Source of the DNA: an uncultured Lentisphaerota bacterium
GTDB taxonomy: Bacteria; Verrucomicrobiota; Kiritimatiellia; RFP12; UBA1067
DNA length: 33,517 bases
Assembly: GCA_900321255.1 (NCBI GenBank)
Contig: ONVK01000014.1
Location: 1-33,517, forward strand
Direction of reading: 5' to 3'
The notes beneath the pieces are model-generated. The model saw only the letters and a program-made list of their open reading frames with translations, searched no databases and had not been told where the DNA came from. Of the stretch, positions 6,827 to 17,471 are shown piece after piece. Both the position numbers and the translations under genes were made by a program. The stretch's first letter is position 1. Every line of letters starts with the position of its first letter.

Positions 6827-9055
6827 TTACATTGGATCCCAAGAAAGATCTATACGAGAAGACGAGCCCCCCGGCACGTCGAAGGTGCGCGCTAATGGGC
6901 GCGTCGTGACCCAGAGGCCGTCACGGCGGAATATCGCAAGACCGTCCACCGTCGTACCGGCGGGCTCGGTCAGCGAAATGAAGAGCGGCGTCGCCTGCTG
7001 CGCGAGAAACTCCACATCATATCCAGACTCGGCGAGATACTGGAGATTCTCCCTCGTGTTCTCTGGACTCGCGACAAAACGCCTTACGCCAAGCTCGGAA
7101 ATCGCAGCGAGAGCATGAGAATTGAACGCATAGAGAGTCCAGTCGGCCGTAATGTCGGCGATGCCGGCGGCTTTGAGCATCTTCAGCGTCGCGAGGTCGC
7201 TCGCCTCCCACTTCTCAAACCCCTCGCGATGGAGCCGCTTCACGAAAACACGCAGTTTGCCGAAGTCTGGCTCGGCAGTGTAGACTGGCACCGCGAGTCG
7301 CGGCATCTTTTCAAACGCAGAGACGCTCAAAGAGGCAGCGTCGGCGTCTGGGTTGACCGCGACGACGACTTCGTCCCACTCTCCTGCGGGGACCTTCTGC
7401 CCAAGGCGCACTTTTACTGTTCTTAGCCGCGGCAAATCCGCCGCGGCAGGTGTCTCGCCATCACCTATCGCCGCGTCAACCTTCGCTAATCGCGCTTTTT
7501 CACGCGAATCATCAATGTTTTTGACAAGTTCGCGGCGAAGATCGTTGAGAACGCCCATTGGCGCGAAGAGACGGTTAGTGTCGACGAGATTGAGAGACCC
7601 GAGCACGTAGTCTGTCTCGCCGAGCTTTGAAAACGCCTTCTCGACAGCAGAGTACGTCTTTTCAGGATTTTTCGCCGCGGCAAATGTGCCGCGCACCGAA
7701 GCCTCGACTGTGATTCCAGAGACGGCCGTCGCAGCCGATATCGCCTCGGGCCCGATTGTGACACTCACATCGAGCTTCTTCGTCCCCGGATAGTCGCTCG
7801 GCCGGAATCCCGGCGCGGGGAACATGCGCTTCACGGCGTTCGACATCGAGCAGTAGACATTCTCTCCCTCGCGAATCGGGAAATCCTCCGGAAGCTCTAT
7901 CTCGACGTCCGTTCCCGCCGAGACCTCGAAAACCGGCGTCCTTGAAATCGCAGGGCGCATCTCGCGTATGCCAAGCCCGAGATGGCGGCCTTCTGCCATG
8001 GTGTCGAACTGCAGGCCGTCGTGGACCTCGAGAGCGCGCGCCGTGTGGAAGCGGAGCCACCTGCGGCCTTCGCGGTCTTTCGTCACGCGCTTCACGGTCC
8101 CGATGGGCGCGCCGAGGTGGCCAAGCGACTCAGGGTCGATTGGCGAATCCTTGCCCTTCCCATCGAAGTAGAGCTCGGTCGTGCGGCGAGAGAATATCGT
8201 CTCAAGGTCGGCGAGCGTCACGCGCCTTGACGAGTTTAAAGTTGAAAGTTTAAAGTTTAAAGTTGTTGGATCTCCGTCATGCCCCGACTGTAATATCTGT
8301 CTATAGAACTTAGTGACGGCCGCGACATACAGCGCAGATTTCATGCGCCCCTCTATCTTGAGCGAGACGACGCCTGCGTCAACGAGCTTCCTGACGTCTT
8401 CGCCAAGCCGCAGGTCCTTCATGGAGAATATGTAGGGTCTGGATGGACCGCCATAGGCCATGCGGCAGCAGTAGGGGCATTTGCCGCGGTTGCCGCTCCT
8501 GCCCTTCTCCATCGCGCCGAAGAGGCAGAGCCCGGAGATCGAGTAGCAGAGCGCACCGTGGATGAAGCATTCGAGCTCAAGGCCGCCGCATCGCTTCGAG
8601 ATGGACGCGATTTCCGCAAGCGACAGCTCACGAGCGAGGACCACGCGCGTGAAGCCGAGCTCCTTCAGCGCCATTACCCCCTCGAGGTTGTGCGCGACGA
8701 GCTGGGTGGAGGCGTGAAGCTTGAGGCCGGGGAAATGGCGGCGGCAGATGCGCGCCACGCCGAGATCCTGGACAATGAGCGCATCGGGGCCAATCTCCTC
8801 GAGCCGCGAAAGCGCCTCGACGGCAGACGCGACATCCGCCTCGTCGACAAGCGTGTTGAAGGTGACGTAGACCTTCCGTCCCTTCGCATGCGCGAAGCGG
8901 ACGAGGTTCCTGAGATCGTCGAGGGAGAGGTTCTTCGCGAACGCGCGCGCGGAAAAGTCTGGGAGCCCGCAGTAGACAGCATCCGCGCCTGCGTCAAACG
9001 CCGCAAGCGCGGTCTCGAAATCACCGGCCGGAGAGAGAAGTTCTGTCGGCCTCAT
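6827..9055 (-). CDS. Peptidase U32 family protein (RlhA-like)
   Basis: A 742-aa U32 protein. The N-terminal TIM-barrel half starts RPTELLSPAGDFETALAAF and contains the family signature ECFIHGALCYSISGLCLFG (about residues 165-185), followed by GNRGKCPYCCR; these cysteines match the metal or Fe-S cluster ligands proposed for the family. U32 proteins of this size resemble E. coli RlhA, which hydroxylates C2501 of 23S rRNA, rather than true collagenases. The C-terminal half carries a second barrel-like region. Odd feature: at residues ~263-274 the protein reads TTLNFKLSTLN, an in-frame translation of the AAACTTT-type repeat. The ATG at 9055 is 16 nt after the upstream stop with no clear Shine-Dalgarno sequence. 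Likely role: tRNA or rRNA modification; substrate unknown. Confidence 0.85.
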   Translation of the reverse strand: MRPTELLSPAGDFETALAAFDAGADAVYCGLPDFSARAFAKNLSLDDLRNLVRFAHAKGRKVYVTFNTLVDEADVASAVEALSRLEEIGPDALIVQDLGVARICRRHFPGLKLHASTQLVAHNLEGVMALKELGFTRVVLARELSLAEIASISKRCGGLELECFIHGALCYSISGLCLFGAMEKGRSGNRGKCPYCCRMAYGGPSRPYIFSMKDLRLGEDVRKLVDAGVVSLKIEGRMKSALYVAAVTKFYRQILQSGHDGDPTTLNFKLSTLNSSRRVTLADLETIFSRRTTELYFDGKGKDSPIDPESLGHLGAPIGTVKRVTKDREGRRWLRFHTARALEVHDGLQFDTMAEGRHLGLGIREMRPAISRTPVFEVSAGTDVEIELPEDFPIREGENVYCSMSNAVKRMFPAPGFRPSDYPGTKKLDVSVTIGPEAISAATAVSGITVEASVRGTFAAAKNPEKTYSAVEKAFSKLGETDYVLGSLNLVDTNRLFAPMGVLNDLRRELVKNIDDSREKARLAKVDAAIGDGETPAAADLPRLRTVKVRLGQKVPAGEWDEVVVAVNPDADAASLSVSAFEKMPRLAVPVYTAEPDFGKLRVFVKRLHREGFEKWEASDLATLKMLKAAGIADITADWTLYAFNSHALAAISELGVRRFVASPENTRENLQYLAESGYDVEFLAQQATPLFISLTEPAGTTVDGLAIFRRDGLWVTTRPLARTFDVPGGSSSRIDLSWDPM
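8234..8265. repeat. AAACTTT-type repeat, copy 2, in frame inside the U32 gene
   Basis: About 32 bp of the same units as the intergenic copies but in inverted orientation relative to them. It keeps the reading frame of the U32 gene and encodes TLNFKLSTLN between a variable linker (SGHDGDPT) and SSRRVTLADLETIFSRR. Confidence 0.8.
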
Positions 9056-9071
9056 CGGGCTGGTCCGGCCG

Positions 9072-9785
9072 TCAGCGGCCGAAGTTGAAGTTTACGAAGG
9101 GGAAGCAGGGAAGGAAGCCCGCGCTGTTGATGTTGACGAGCCCGATCTGAAGCCCCTCGTGATGCTTCGCGAAGTTGACGATTCCGAGCTGAAGGCCGTT
9201 GGAGGTCGAAGCCGCGACGTTGATGCCGCCCATCTGCGCACCGGACACGTCCTTTAGGCCGTAGTTGAAGCCAGCGACAGACCAGCCCGTGAAATCGTTG
9301 CGGCTGGCAAGCATCGCGTCGAACGTCACGCCGGAATACCTGCCGAGCATCCAGCTGATGCCGCCTATCTGGAACCCGGTGAACTCGCCGCCGTAGTTGA
9401 CGGTGCCTATCTGGACGCCTGCGGAGTCGTCTTCGTTCCAGTTCACGACACCGGAGATCTGGACGCCGTGGAAGTCCCTGTCCCTGTTCGCTATGGCACC
9501 GATCTGAAGCCCCTTGACCGACGCGAGATCGGAAAGATTGAAGCCTGTGACCTGAAGGCCCGTCATTCCTTCGTCGAGAACGCCAACGACACCAAGATCG
9601 GCACCGACGAGCTTGCCGTCGTTGTTGCCGTAGGGGAGGTCCAACCTGAGGCCGTAGACGTCGCTGCGCGCCCAGGGCAGCATGAGGTCGCCAGGCGAGT
9701 AGAAGCTAAGCTGGAACCAGGTTGCGTCTGCCGACGCCACGGTGGCGGAGAGGATCAGTGCGGCTGCTGCAATGAGCTTTTTCAT
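9072..9785 (-). CDS. Secreted beta-repeat protein with GxQxGxxN-type repeats
   Basis: 237 aa from the ATG at 9785, chosen because AAAGGA lies 8 nt upstream and because it gives a clean signal peptide (MKKLIAAAALILSATVASA). The rest consists of repeats of about 18-22 residues with a core like GLQIGAIAN, GVQIGTVNY, GFQIGGISW, GAQMGGINV, GLQLGIVNF and GLQIGLVNI, ending in an aromatic strand (FPFVNFNFG). This pattern fits a beta-helix or outer-membrane strand assembly and resembles repeat surface proteins described in Leptospira (LA_2272-like). No enzyme motif. It lies 32 nt after glyS with its own promoter-like site and 16 nt before the U32 gene. Export and repeats: sure. Function: unknown. Confidence 0.8.
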   Translation of the reverse strand: MKKLIAAAALILSATVASADATWFQLSFYSPGDLMLPWARSDVYGLRLDLPYGNNDGKLVGADLGVVGVLDEGMTGLQVTGFNLSDLASVKGLQIGAIANRDRDFHGVQISGVVNWNEDDSAGVQIGTVNYGGEFTGFQIGGISWMLGRYSGVTFDAMLASRNDFTGWSVAGFNYGLKDVSGAQMGGINVAASTSNGLQLGIVNFAKHHEGLQIGLVNINSAGFLPCFPFVNFNFGR

Positions 9786-9811
9786 CTTGGATGTCCTTTC
9801 GGTTGTGTACA

Positions 9812-9820
9812 ATTATATCA
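9812..9820 (-). promoter_or_regulatory. Extended -10 element for the beta-repeat protein
   Basis: TGATATAAT on the minus strand, sharing its TGA with the glyS stop codon. Transcription from here would give a leader of about 20 nt that includes the AAAGGA ribosome binding site of the 9785 start. No -35 was recognised, as is common with extended -10 sites. Confidence 0.5.
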
Positions 9821-11461
9821 AAATTCCAGCGCGGCGTACATCATGGAGAGAAATTCCTGGTAATTCATGCGCTTCTGCTCCATGGAGTCGCGCTCGCGCA
9901 CGGTGAAGGTGCCGTCCTTCGTCGTCTGCTCGTCGACGGTGATGCACCAGGGCGTCCCCGCCTCGTCCTGGCGGCGGTAGCGGCGGCCGATCGCGCCGGA
10001 GACGTCCCACATGCAGTTGACCTTCTGCTGGAGCTTCCTGAATATGTCGCGCGCGAAGTTGAACTGCGCCTCGTCCTTCTTGATGAGCGGGAAGATGGCG
10101 ACCTTGATCGGGGCGACCTTCGGGTTGAAGTGGAGGACCGTGCGGATGTCCTCCTTGCCCTTCTCGTCTGTGAGCTTCTGCTCCTCGTACGCCTCGCAGA
10201 GGAGCGCGAGCATCAGGCGGTCGACGCCCGCCGAGGGCTCGATTACGTGCGGAATGTACTTGCCGTCGAAAAGGTTCTCGCAGAACGCCTTCGCCTTCGC
10301 GAACACGTCGGCACGTTCCTCCTCGGTCAGCACGATCTCCTTGCCGGCCTTGGCGGACAAGGCCTTCTCGCGGCGCTCGACCCACTCCTTCTGCGTCTTC
10401 TCGATGAACGCGGCCTTCTGCTCGTCCGTCAGCTTCTTGCACGCCTGCTTGAGCGGATCGTCGAAGACGAGCTGCGGCACCTTCGAGTGGATCTGGTGCT
10501 GCGTGAGGTCGAAGTCGCTTCGCGCCGCGATGCCCTCGAGCTCCTGGCGCCCGAACGGGAAGTCGTACTCGATGTCGACGCAGGCCCTCGCGTAGTGCGC
10601 GAGCTCGTCGGGCTTCTGCCAGTACTCGACGAACTTCTCGGTCGGGAGGCCCACCGCGTTGAGGAACTTCTTCCTCTGCTCGACCCAGTACTTGTGCCAG
10701 ACCTCCCAGCCCCAGTCGTCCTGTACGGGGCCCGTGATGTCGGGATTGTCGGCGAGAGTCACCACGTGGCCGTACTGGAGCTCGATCGCCTCGTCGGGGC
10801 GGATGAAGAACTCGAGTTCCATCTGCTCGAACTCGCGCGAGCGGAACGTGTAGTTGCGCGGCGTCACCTCGTTGCGGAAGGACTTCCCCATCTGCGCGAT
10901 GCCGTAGGGAACCGTCATGCGCGAGGTCGCCGTGACGTTCAGGAACTGCGCGAAGATCGCCTGCGCCGTCTCGGGACGGAGGTACGCGACGTTCGACGGG
11001 TCGTCGATAGGACCGACCACAGTCTTGAACATCAGGTTGAAGGGCTTGGGCTCCGTCAGCTCGCCGCCGCAGTAGGGGCAGAAGAAGTCGGACCCCGCGA
11101 CCTTCGGCTGGGGCTTCTTCTTCTGGTCTGCGTAGATGTCCTTGATCTGGTCGGCGCGCATCAGCTTCTTGCAGTCCTTGCACATCGTCATCGGATCGGC
11201 GAAAGTGTCGAGGTGCCCCGACGCCTTCCATATCTTCGGGTGCATGATGATCGTGGCGTCGAGCCCGGCAACATCCTCGCGTCCGCGGACGGTGAACTGC
11301 CACCAGGCCTGCTTCACGTTCTGCTTGAGCTCGCAGCCGAGGGGACCGTAGTCCCAGAACCCGGGCATGCCGCCATAGATTTCAGACGAATGGTAAATGA
11401 ACCCGCGACGCTTGCACAGAGCCGAGAGAGCGTCGAGCGACGATTTGTTTTCTTCTGCCAT
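9818..11461 (-). CDS. glyS: Glycyl-tRNA synthetase, archaeal/eukaryotic-type homodimer
   Basis: A 547-aa class II aminoacyl-tRNA synthetase that charges tRNA-Gly. It has the single-chain alpha2 form, not the bacterial alpha2beta2 form. Visible features: N-terminal FIYHSSEIYGGMPGFWDYGPLG, a zinc knuckle (CKDCKKL ... FFCPYCGGEL), motif 2 (FRNEVTPRNYTFRSREFEQ), YLRPETAQAIF, motif 3 (GVDRLMLALL), and the C-terminal anticodon-binding domain (KVAIFPLIKK ... VRERDSMEQKRM). Start chosen at the ATG at 11461 (MAEENKSS); upstream codons would run through the promoter. The extended -10 TATAAT ends 10 nt before the ATG, so the mRNA should be leaderless or nearly so, and there is no T-box leader. The symbol glyS/glyQS is used for this type. 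Confidence 0.95.
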   Translation of the reverse strand: MAEENKSSLDALSALCKRRGFIYHSSEIYGGMPGFWDYGPLGCELKQNVKQAWWQFTVRGREDVAGLDATIIMHPKIWKASGHLDTFADPMTMCKDCKKLMRADQIKDIYADQKKKPQPKVAGSDFFCPYCGGELTEPKPFNLMFKTVVGPIDDPSNVAYLRPETAQAIFAQFLNVTATSRMTVPYGIAQMGKSFRNEVTPRNYTFRSREFEQMELEFFIRPDEAIELQYGHVVTLADNPDITGPVQDDWGWEVWHKYWVEQRKKFLNAVGLPTEKFVEYWQKPDELAHYARACVDIEYDFPFGRQELEGIAARSDFDLTQHQIHSKVPQLVFDDPLKQACKKLTDEQKAAFIEKTQKEWVERREKALSAKAGKEIVLTEEERADVFAKAKAFCENLFDGKYIPHVIEPSAGVDRLMLALLCEAYEEQKLTDEKGKEDIRTVLHFNPKVAPIKVAIFPLIKKDEAQFNFARDIFRKLQQKVNCMWDVSGAIGRRYRRQDEAGTPWCITVDEQTTKDGTFTVRERDSMEQKRMNYQEFLSMMYAALEF

Positions 11462-11471
11462 AGTGGGGCGT

Positions 11472-11480
11472 ATTATACCA
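11472..11480 (-). promoter_or_regulatory. Extended -10 promoter of glyS, near-leaderless
   Basis: A perfect TGGTATAAT on the minus strand. The last T is 10 nt from the glyS ATG, so with a normal 6-8 nt distance to the start of transcription the leader would be about 2-5 nt and contain no ribosome binding site. Confidence 0.65.
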
Positions 11481-11516
11481 TATTTGCCGCACCACTTGGG
11501 CAAAAAACGAATTTAG

Positions 11517-13013
11517 CTAATCCGAGATTATGCCGCCGCCGAGGGCCTTGTAGAGCGATATCAGGTCGATGGTGATCTGCCCGCGGGAGATGACGAGCGA
11601 CTCTTCGAGAGAGAGTAGCGAGCGCTGGGCGTCGATCACCGCCGTGAAGTCCTTGAGGCCGTTCTTGTAGAGGTCGTTTGAGATCGCGACCGCGTCCTGC
11701 GCCGCCTTCACCGCTCCCTTCAGGGCCTGGTAGCGATGGTATTCCTGGGTGTACGCGGCGTATGCGTTGCGGACCTCCTGATAGGCGCGCTGGATCGTGT
11801 ACTCGTAGTTGAGGAACACCTCGTCCATCCTCGACTCGGCCTCCTTTACGTTCGCATAGATGCTGCCGCCCTGGAAGATCGGCCAGCTTACCGCCGGGCC
11901 GATCGAGCCGTAGAAGTCGCCCTTCCCGAGGAACTTGTGGAACTTGACCGACTCCACCCCGAGATAGCCGTTGATGTAGAGCTTCGGGAACCAGAGGGAC
12001 TTCGCGACGCCGACCTTCGCGGTCTGCGCGGCGAGTTTGCGTTCGGCGGCGCGCACGTCGGGGCGCGCGCGGATCATGTCGAGGGGAATGTCGGCGATCT
12101 TCGCCGGCGCGAGAAGCCAGTCGCGCTCGGGGCATTCGGCGAGCTCCTCGTGGCGCGAGCCGGGGATGCCGCCGGTAAGAACCGCTATCGCGTTCTTCAG
12201 CTTCTCCTCCTCGGCAAGCAGCTGGGGGATCGTCGCGTGAGTCTGGTCGACGACGTACTTAGACTGGTTGACGGCGAGCTCGTCGCCGATTCCCGAGTCG
12301 AATCGCGACTTGAGGATCTCGTACGTCTCGGTCTGGAGCACGAGGTTGGTGCGCGCGACGGCGATGCGCTGCTGGGTCGTGCGGAGCTGGATGTATTCAC
12401 TGCCGACCTCGGAGGTGAGCGAGACGAGCGTGTCGGCGAGATTCCACCACGACTCCTGCAGCTCCGCCCACGCGGCCTCGGTCGCGCGGCGGCTGCCGCC
12501 GAAGATGTCGATTTCCCACGATGCGTCGAAACCGCCCCTGAAGAGGTCGCCGTAGTTGCGCTTCGAGCCGGACGCAAGCCACGATGAGTACTGCGACGAC
12601 GTATAGCGCTCGTGGTGCCCCATCGTGCCGCTCGCGCCGAAGGTCACCTGCGGCATAAACGCCGCGTACGACCCGAACAGCGCCCAGCGCGACTGCTCGA
12701 GGCGCTTCTGCGCCATGCGGAAGGACAGGTTGTCCGCGACAGCGGAGGCGACGAGGTTCGTGAGGACCGCGTCGTCGAAGCTGCGCCACCAGTTCGCGAC
12801 GTCGTTCGTCGTGACGAGCGCGCGAACGTCATCCTCGCCTTCTGCGGGCTTCCATTCGCCGATTTCCGTCCTGTTCGTCGTCGGATACCCGGCGTCAGGC
12901 AGCGCGTACGCGGGGATCTCGCCGGAGTCGGGGCTAGAGTAGTCGGGCCCGACCGTGGGGAGCAGGCAGCAGCCCGCCGCGGCAATCGCGAGAAACGGAA
13001 TCAGTCTTTTCAT
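11517..13013 (-). CDS. RND efflux outer-membrane factor lipoprotein (OprM/NodT family)
   Basis: A 498-aa TolC-fold protein forming the outer-membrane channel of the tripartite pump. The N-terminus is a lipoprotein signal ([15 protein letters not shown], lipobox cysteine at residue 15) followed by VGPDYSSPD, the usual start of NodT proteins. The body has the two helical repeats typical of the family, with [34 protein letters not shown] and [18 protein letters not shown] as clear landmarks. AAGGAG lies 6 nt before the ATG. The ATG overlaps the permease stop codon (ATGA at 13010-13013), so the two are translationally coupled. It is the last gene of the tetR-adaptor-permease-channel operon. Family call is firm; substrates cannot be read from sequence. 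Confidence 0.93.
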   Translation of the reverse strand: MKRLIPFLAIAAAGCCLLPTVGPDYSSPDSGEIPAYALPDAGYPTTNRTEIGEWKPAEGEDDVRALVTTNDVANWWRSFDDAVLTNLVASAVADNLSFRMAQKRLEQSRWALFGSYAAFMPQVTFGASGTMGHHERYTSSQYSSWLASGSKRNYGDLFRGGFDASWEIDIFGGSRRATEAAWAELQESWWNLADTLVSLTSEVGSEYIQLRTTQQRIAVARTNLVLQTETYEILKSRFDSGIGDELAVNQSKYVVDQTHATIPQLLAEEEKLKNAIAVLTGGIPGSRHEELAECPERDWLLAPAKIADIPLDMIRARPDVRAAERKLAAQTAKVGVAKSLWFPKLYINGYLGVESVKFHKFLGKGDFYGSIGPAVSWPIFQGGSIYANVKEAESRMDEVFLNYEYTIQRAYQEVRNAYAAYTQEYHRYQALKGAVKAAQDAVAISNDLYKNGLKDFTAVIDAQRSLLSLEESLVISRGQITIDLISLYKALGGGIISD

Positions 13014-16000
13014 GCATCACTCCTTGCTTTTAGCTGACGGCGGCGGAGCGCCGTTGTGGAAAGATAGGCGAAGAGGCGCTTTATGCGTTCGCGCCACGTC
13101 TGGAAGAGGGCGTAGAGCCCGGGCACCAGGAGTATTCCGAACGAGACCGACGCGAACATGCCCCAGAACTCGGTCGTGCCGAGGTGGTTGCGGCTCGCCG
13201 CGCCAGCGCCGGACGCGAGCATCATCGGGAGCGTGCCGAGGAGCGTCGTCAAGGCCGTCATCAAGAGCGCGCGGAGTCGCTCGCCGGCCGCGGCGCCCGC
13301 TGCGTCGACGATAGAATACCCCTCGTTCTCGCGCTTGTCCTTCGCGAACTCGACGATAAGGATCGCGTTCTTCGAGGCGAGGCCGACGAGGAGGACGAGG
13401 CCGAGCTGCGCGTATATCGAGAGCGGATACGGCGAGCCGGTCATCCAGATGCCGAACCACCTGAGTCCGCACAGCGCGCCGAACACGGCAACGAAGATCG
13501 AGAGCATCACGGGGAGCGGAATCGTCCACGACTCGTACTGCGCGACGAGGAAGAGGTAGCCGAACAGGACCGCTAGCAGGATGAGCGGAGCTGCACTTCC
13601 CTCGTTGCGCGCCTCCTGGAACGAGAGCGCCGCCCAGTCGTAGCCGTAGTCCGACGGGAGCTCCTCCTTCATGAGTTTCCTGACCTCGTCCATGACGTGC
13701 CCCGTGGCGACGCCGGGCATGGGCATGATGTTGATGCCGCACATCACGTACTTGTCGCGCGTGTAGACCGTGCGCGGCCCGAGCTCGCGCGTGATGTCTC
13801 CAAGCGAGCCGATCTGCACCATCGCGCCGTTCTCGCCCCGCACGTAGAGGCGCGAGACGGCCTCTGGCGTCGCGCGGCCATCCCAGTCGGCCTGGACGGT
13901 CACGCGGTTCACCTGGGTGCCGAGGTTCACGTCGTTTACGTACCGCGAGCCGAGGTAGTTCTGCAAGGTCGCGTACACGGTCGAGACCGGCACCTTGTAC
14001 ATCTCGGCCTTCACGCGGTCGAGGTTGAACCTGAGGTGGGGGGTGACGGCGTTGTAGCCCGCGAAGGCGACGAGGATGTCGGGGAAGCGCCGCTTGTCGT
14101 TCAGCGCAGCGAGAAGCCTGTTCTTGACCTCGTCGATGCGCAGTGGATCGGCGGTGCCCTTGTCCTGGATGTGGACGAGAACGCCGTTTGACGTTCCGAG
14201 GCCGGGGATCGACGGCGGCATGAACACCTTCCAGCTGGGCTCGGGTATCTGCGCGAGCATGCCCTGGAAGCGCTGGACGAGCGCGGCGGCGCTCTGGCTG
14301 CGGTCCTTGCGCTCAGCCCAGTCCTTGAGGTCGACAATGACCATCGCCTGGTTCTCGCCGCGTCCGCCGACCATCGAGAAGCCCGTGATCGTGAGGACGC
14401 TTCTGACCTCGGGGACCTTGAGCAGCATGTCCACCGCCCGGAGCGACACGTCGCGCGTGCGGTCGCGGGTCGAGCCCTCCGGCATTTCCATCGCGACGAA
14501 GACGACGCACTGGTCCTCGTCGGGCAGGAACGCCGTCTGCGTCGAACGGAACATCTGGACCGTCAGGAGGATCGTGAGGATGAGGAGCGCGAGCGCGAGG
14601 AAGATGCGCGACGCGAGCCACTTCGCGAGTTTGACGAAGAAACCCTTGAACGAGTTGACCACCCAGTTGAACCACGCGAGCGGTCCGTGCCTGTAGGGCC
14701 TCGCCTCGTGGAGGATGAGCGAGCAGAGGGCGGGCGCGAGCGTGAGCGCGCACACGGTCGAAAAGCAGACCGCCGCCGAGAGCGTCACGGAGAACTGCTG
14801 GTAGATTCGTCCCGTGATGCCGCTCATGAAGCCGACGGGCACGAAGATGCCGAGGAGGACGAGCGTAGTCGCGATGACGGCGGACGTCACGTCGCTCATC
14901 GCCTGGATCGCCGCCTCCTTCGAGTTGAGTCCCCTCGTCTCTATGAGGAACTGGACGCGCTCCACCACGACGATGCAGTCGTCCACCACGACGCCTATAG
15001 CCAGGACAAGCCCAAACAGCGTGAGGATGTTGATCGAGTAGCCGAGCGCCCACATCAGGATGAACGTCGAGGAGAGCGACACGGGAATCGTGAGGCACGG
15101 TATCAGCGTGGCGCGCCAGTCCTGGAGGAAGAGGTAGCAGACGATCACCACGAGCGCGAACGTGATGCCAAGCGTCCAGACGATCTCGTGTATGCAGCGG
15201 TCCACGTAGTCGGTCGCGTCGTATGGAATCACCCATTCGAGGTCGTCGGGGAACGACTCCTCGAGGTGCGCCATCGCCTGGCGTATCGCCTTCATCGTCG
15301 CGATTGCGTTCGCGCCCGGCTTCTGCTGGAGCGCGATGGATACGGCGTTGCCGCCGTTGAGCTGCCCTGTGAACATGTAGTTCTGCTCGCCGACCTCGGT
15401 GCGCGCGATGTCCTTGAGCCGCACGACGCCTCCGTTCGCGTCGCGCCGCACGACGATCTCGTCGAACTCCTTCGGCGACATCAGGCGGCCCTTCGCGAGA
15501 AGCGACATCGTCCACGCGGCGTGGTCGCCGGTCGGCGCGGCGCCGACCGAGCCAAGCGACGCCTGGACGTTCTGCTTCGAGACGGCCGCTATCACCTCCT
15601 CGGTGTTCATGCCCTGCGCCGCCATGCGCGCGGGGTCGAGCCAGACGCGCATCGAGAGCTTCGGGCCGTACACCGTCGCGTCGCCCACGCCGCCGACGCG
15701 GAGGAGGACCGGCTGGATGTTCGCGTAGATGTAGTCGGAAATCTGCAGTCGAGACAGGGTGCCCTTCGGGGACCTGACCGCGATGAAGCCGAGCATGTCC
15801 TCCGACTGCGCGCGAATTCGCCCGCCGAGCTGCTTCACCTCCGACGGCAGCTTCGCCTCCGCCTGCGCGACGCGGTTCTGCACCTTCACCATGTCCATGT
15901 CGCGGTCAGATTCGACCTCAAACGAAACGGTGAGCGAGTAGCTGCCGTCGTCGCCGCAGCTTCCCGTCATGTAGAGCATGTCGTCCACGCCGTTGACCTC

Positions 16001-16243
16001 GTCCTCGATCGGCATGGCTACGGTGTTCAGCACCTCCTTCGCGTTCGCGCCCGGATAGGTGTAGCTCACCTGTATCGACGGCGGCGTGAGCCGCGGATAC
16101 TGCGAGACCGGCAGCTTGGTGATGCCGAGCCCGCCCGCGATCGTCAGCACGATCGCGATGACCATCGCGAAGCGCGGACGCTCAACGAACGTCCGCGAGA
16201 ACGTCTTGATCTGGTCTATTGCCGGCCTAAGGGGAAGCTTCAT
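13010..16243 (-). CDS. RND efflux permease, HAE1 (AcrB/MexB) family
   Basis: A 1077-aa inner-membrane proton-driven transporter. Usual RND landmarks: TM1 ([19 protein letters not shown]) followed by [23 protein letters not shown], then [27 protein letters not shown], the TM4 proton-relay aspartates in [14 protein letters not shown] (about residues 419-422), and the C-terminal repeat with [20 protein letters not shown]. The drug-type HAE1 subfamily is favoured over heavy-metal pumps by length and by these motifs. There is an unusual ~20-residue basic extension before TM1. AGGA precedes the ATG and the gap to the adaptor gene is 7 nt. It should assemble with the adaptor (16251-17471) and channel (11517-13013). 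Substrates unknown; drug or bile-salt export would be typical for a TetR-controlled pump. Confidence 0.95.
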   Translation of the reverse strand: MKLPLRPAIDQIKTFSRTFVERPRFAMVIAIVLTIAGGLGITKLPVSQYPRLTPPSIQVSYTYPGANAKEVLNTVAMPIEDEVNGVDDMLYMTGSCGDDGSYSLTVSFEVESDRDMDMVKVQNRVAQAEAKLPSEVKQLGGRIRAQSEDMLGFIAVRSPKGTLSRLQISDYIYANIQPVLLRVGGVGDATVYGPKLSMRVWLDPARMAAQGMNTEEVIAAVSKQNVQASLGSVGAAPTGDHAAWTMSLLAKGRLMSPKEFDEIVVRRDANGGVVRLKDIARTEVGEQNYMFTGQLNGGNAVSIALQQKPGANAIATMKAIRQAMAHLEESFPDDLEWVIPYDATDYVDRCIHEIVWTLGITFALVVIVCYLFLQDWRATLIPCLTIPVSLSSTFILMWALGYSINILTLFGLVLAIGVVVDDCIVVVERVQFLIETRGLNSKEAAIQAMSDVTSAVIATTLVLLGIFVPVGFMSGITGRIYQQFSVTLSAAVCFSTVCALTLAPALCSLILHEARPYRHGPLAWFNWVVNSFKGFFVKLAKWLASRIFLALALLILTILLTVQMFRSTQTAFLPDEDQCVVFVAMEMPEGSTRDRTRDVSLRAVDMLLKVPEVRSVLTITGFSMVGGRGENQAMVIVDLKDWAERKDRSQSAAALVQRFQGMLAQIPEPSWKVFMPPSIPGLGTSNGVLVHIQDKGTADPLRIDEVKNRLLAALNDKRRFPDILVAFAGYNAVTPHLRFNLDRVKAEMYKVPVSTVYATLQNYLGSRYVNDVNLGTQVNRVTVQADWDGRATPEAVSRLYVRGENGAMVQIGSLGDITRELGPRTVYTRDKYVMCGINIMPMPGVATGHVMDEVRKLMKEELPSDYGYDWAALSFQEARNEGSAAPLILLAVLFGYLFLVAQYESWTIPLPVMLSIFVAVFGALCGLRWFGIWMTGSPYPLSIYAQLGLVLLVGLASKNAILIVEFAKDKRENEGYSIVDAAGAAAGERLRALLMTALTTLLGTLPMMLASGAGAASRNHLGTTEFWGMFASVSFGILLVPGLYALFQTWRERIKRLFAYLSTTALRRRQLKARSDA

Positions 16244-16250
16244 CTGTTCC

Positions 16251-17471
16251 TCACTCCTCGATCGGGGACTTGTGGTTGGCGTTGATGTCGTCGTTCGAGG
16301 TCGGCTCGGCGAGAGCGACCTTCACGCCGGGTCCGAGCTTGGAGATGCCGGAGATGACGACGCGCTCACCGGCCGCAAGGCCCTTCACGACCGGCGTCCA
16401 GCCTCCCGACGCCTCCTTCGTCTCGACCGGGCGCTGCTCGACCGTCATGTCGTCCTTCAGCACCCACACGCCCTGGTTGCCGCCAGGGAGGTCGACGAGA
16501 GACTGCTGCGGGACGGACGGGTAGCTCGGCGGGTCCTTGTAGTCGCTGAGAAGCGTCACGTAGCTGTTCGGGATGAGAAGCCGCTCGGGATTGGGGAACT
16601 TGAGCCGCATCATGATCGACGCGGTCTCGCGCGACATCTGGTTGTCGTCGAAGTCCCACTCGCCCTCGCGGTCGTACTCGCTGCCGTCGGGCAGGACGAG
16701 GCGGTTGCGGAACGGCTTTTCGCCGCCGGCGCGCTGCGCCTGGCGCCAGGCGATGTAGGCGCGGTCGGTGAGCGGGAACGAGACGCGGATCGGGTCGATC
16801 TGCACGATCTTCGCGAGCGCCCCCTTCGACGGCGCGACATAGTCGCCGACGTGGGCGGAGGACTTGCCGATCTGCCCGGAGATCGGGGCTACGACCGTCG
16901 TCTTCTTTAGGTCGTATTCTGCGACGACGAGGTTCGCCTTCGCCTGGAGGACCGCGGCCTTGGCCTTCTCCGAGGCGGCCTCTGCGTTGTCGCGCTCGAG
17001 CTGCGTGATGCCGCGCTCGTCCGCGTTCTGCATGCGCTCGTAGTAGCGCTCGGCCCTGCGCGATTCGGCCTCGGCAGCGGCGAGGTCGGCCTTGCGCTGG
17101 TTCGCGACCGCGAGGTAGCGCTCGTCGTCGATCACGTAGAGGACCTGCCCGGCCTTGACAACGTCGCCCTCCCTGAACTTGATCTCCTTGACGTAGCCGT
17201 CGATCTGAGGCAGAAGGTCAACTTCCTGCACGGCCTCAGCGTGCGCGACAAACCTCTCGGGGTGGCTGTAGACGCGCATCTCGGCGTTCGTGACGGCGAC
17301 CGTCTGCTGCATCGCCGCCATCGCCGCGAGCTTGGCGGCCTGCGCCGCGGCGTCGCTGCCGCCGCCCTTCGGCCACATGTCCTTCGCAATCCATCCGCCT
17401 GCGACGCATACCGCCGCGAGTATGATCGTCCCGACGATGCTCCCGATCGCCGACTTTTCCTGTTCAGCCAT
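16251..17471 (-). CDS. RND efflux periplasmic adaptor (membrane fusion protein)
   Basis: A 406-aa HlyD/AcrA-type adaptor linking the permease and the outer-membrane channel. The N-terminus is a membrane anchor ([19 protein letters not shown], residues ~9-27) rather than a lipobox, so it is anchored by a helix, unlike AcrA. The lipoyl half-motifs are at [21 protein letters not shown] and [14 protein letters not shown], with the alpha-hairpin ([20 protein letters not shown] ...) between them, then the beta-barrel ([17 protein letters not shown]) and a membrane-proximal domain ending [10 protein letters not shown]. The start overlaps the tetR stop by 8 nt, so it is coupled to the repressor gene. 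Confidence 0.93.
   Translation of the reverse strand: MAEQEKSAIGSIVGTIILAAVCVAGGWIAKDMWPKGGGSDAAAQAAKLAAMAAMQQTVAVTNAEMRVYSHPERFVAHAEAVQEVDLLPQIDGYVKEIKFREGDVVKAGQVLYVIDDERYLAVANQRKADLAAAEAESRRAERYYERMQNADERGITQLERDNAEAASEKAKAAVLQAKANLVVAEYDLKKTTVVAPISGQIGKSSAHVGDYVAPSKGALAKIVQIDPIRVSFPLTDRAYIAWRQAQRAGGEKPFRNRLVLPDGSEYDREGEWDFDDNQMSRETASIMMRLKFPNPERLLIPNSYVTLLSDYKDPPSYPSVPQQSLVDLPGGNQGVWVLKDDMTVEQRPVETKEASGGWTPVVKGLAAGERVVISGISKLGPGVKVALAEPTSNDDINANHKSPIEE

Noticed and set aside
11462..11516. Search for a T-box leader before glyS
   Set aside because: The -10 lies 10 nt from the start codon, leaving no room for a leader.
9791..11575. 594-codon plus-strand frame opposite glyS
   Set aside because: Shadow frame opposite a gene with all class II synthetase motifs; no start signal of its own.
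14687..16285. 532-codon plus-strand frame opposite the RND permease
   Set aside because: Arg/His/Asp-rich shadow composition; the minus strand encodes a complete RND permease.
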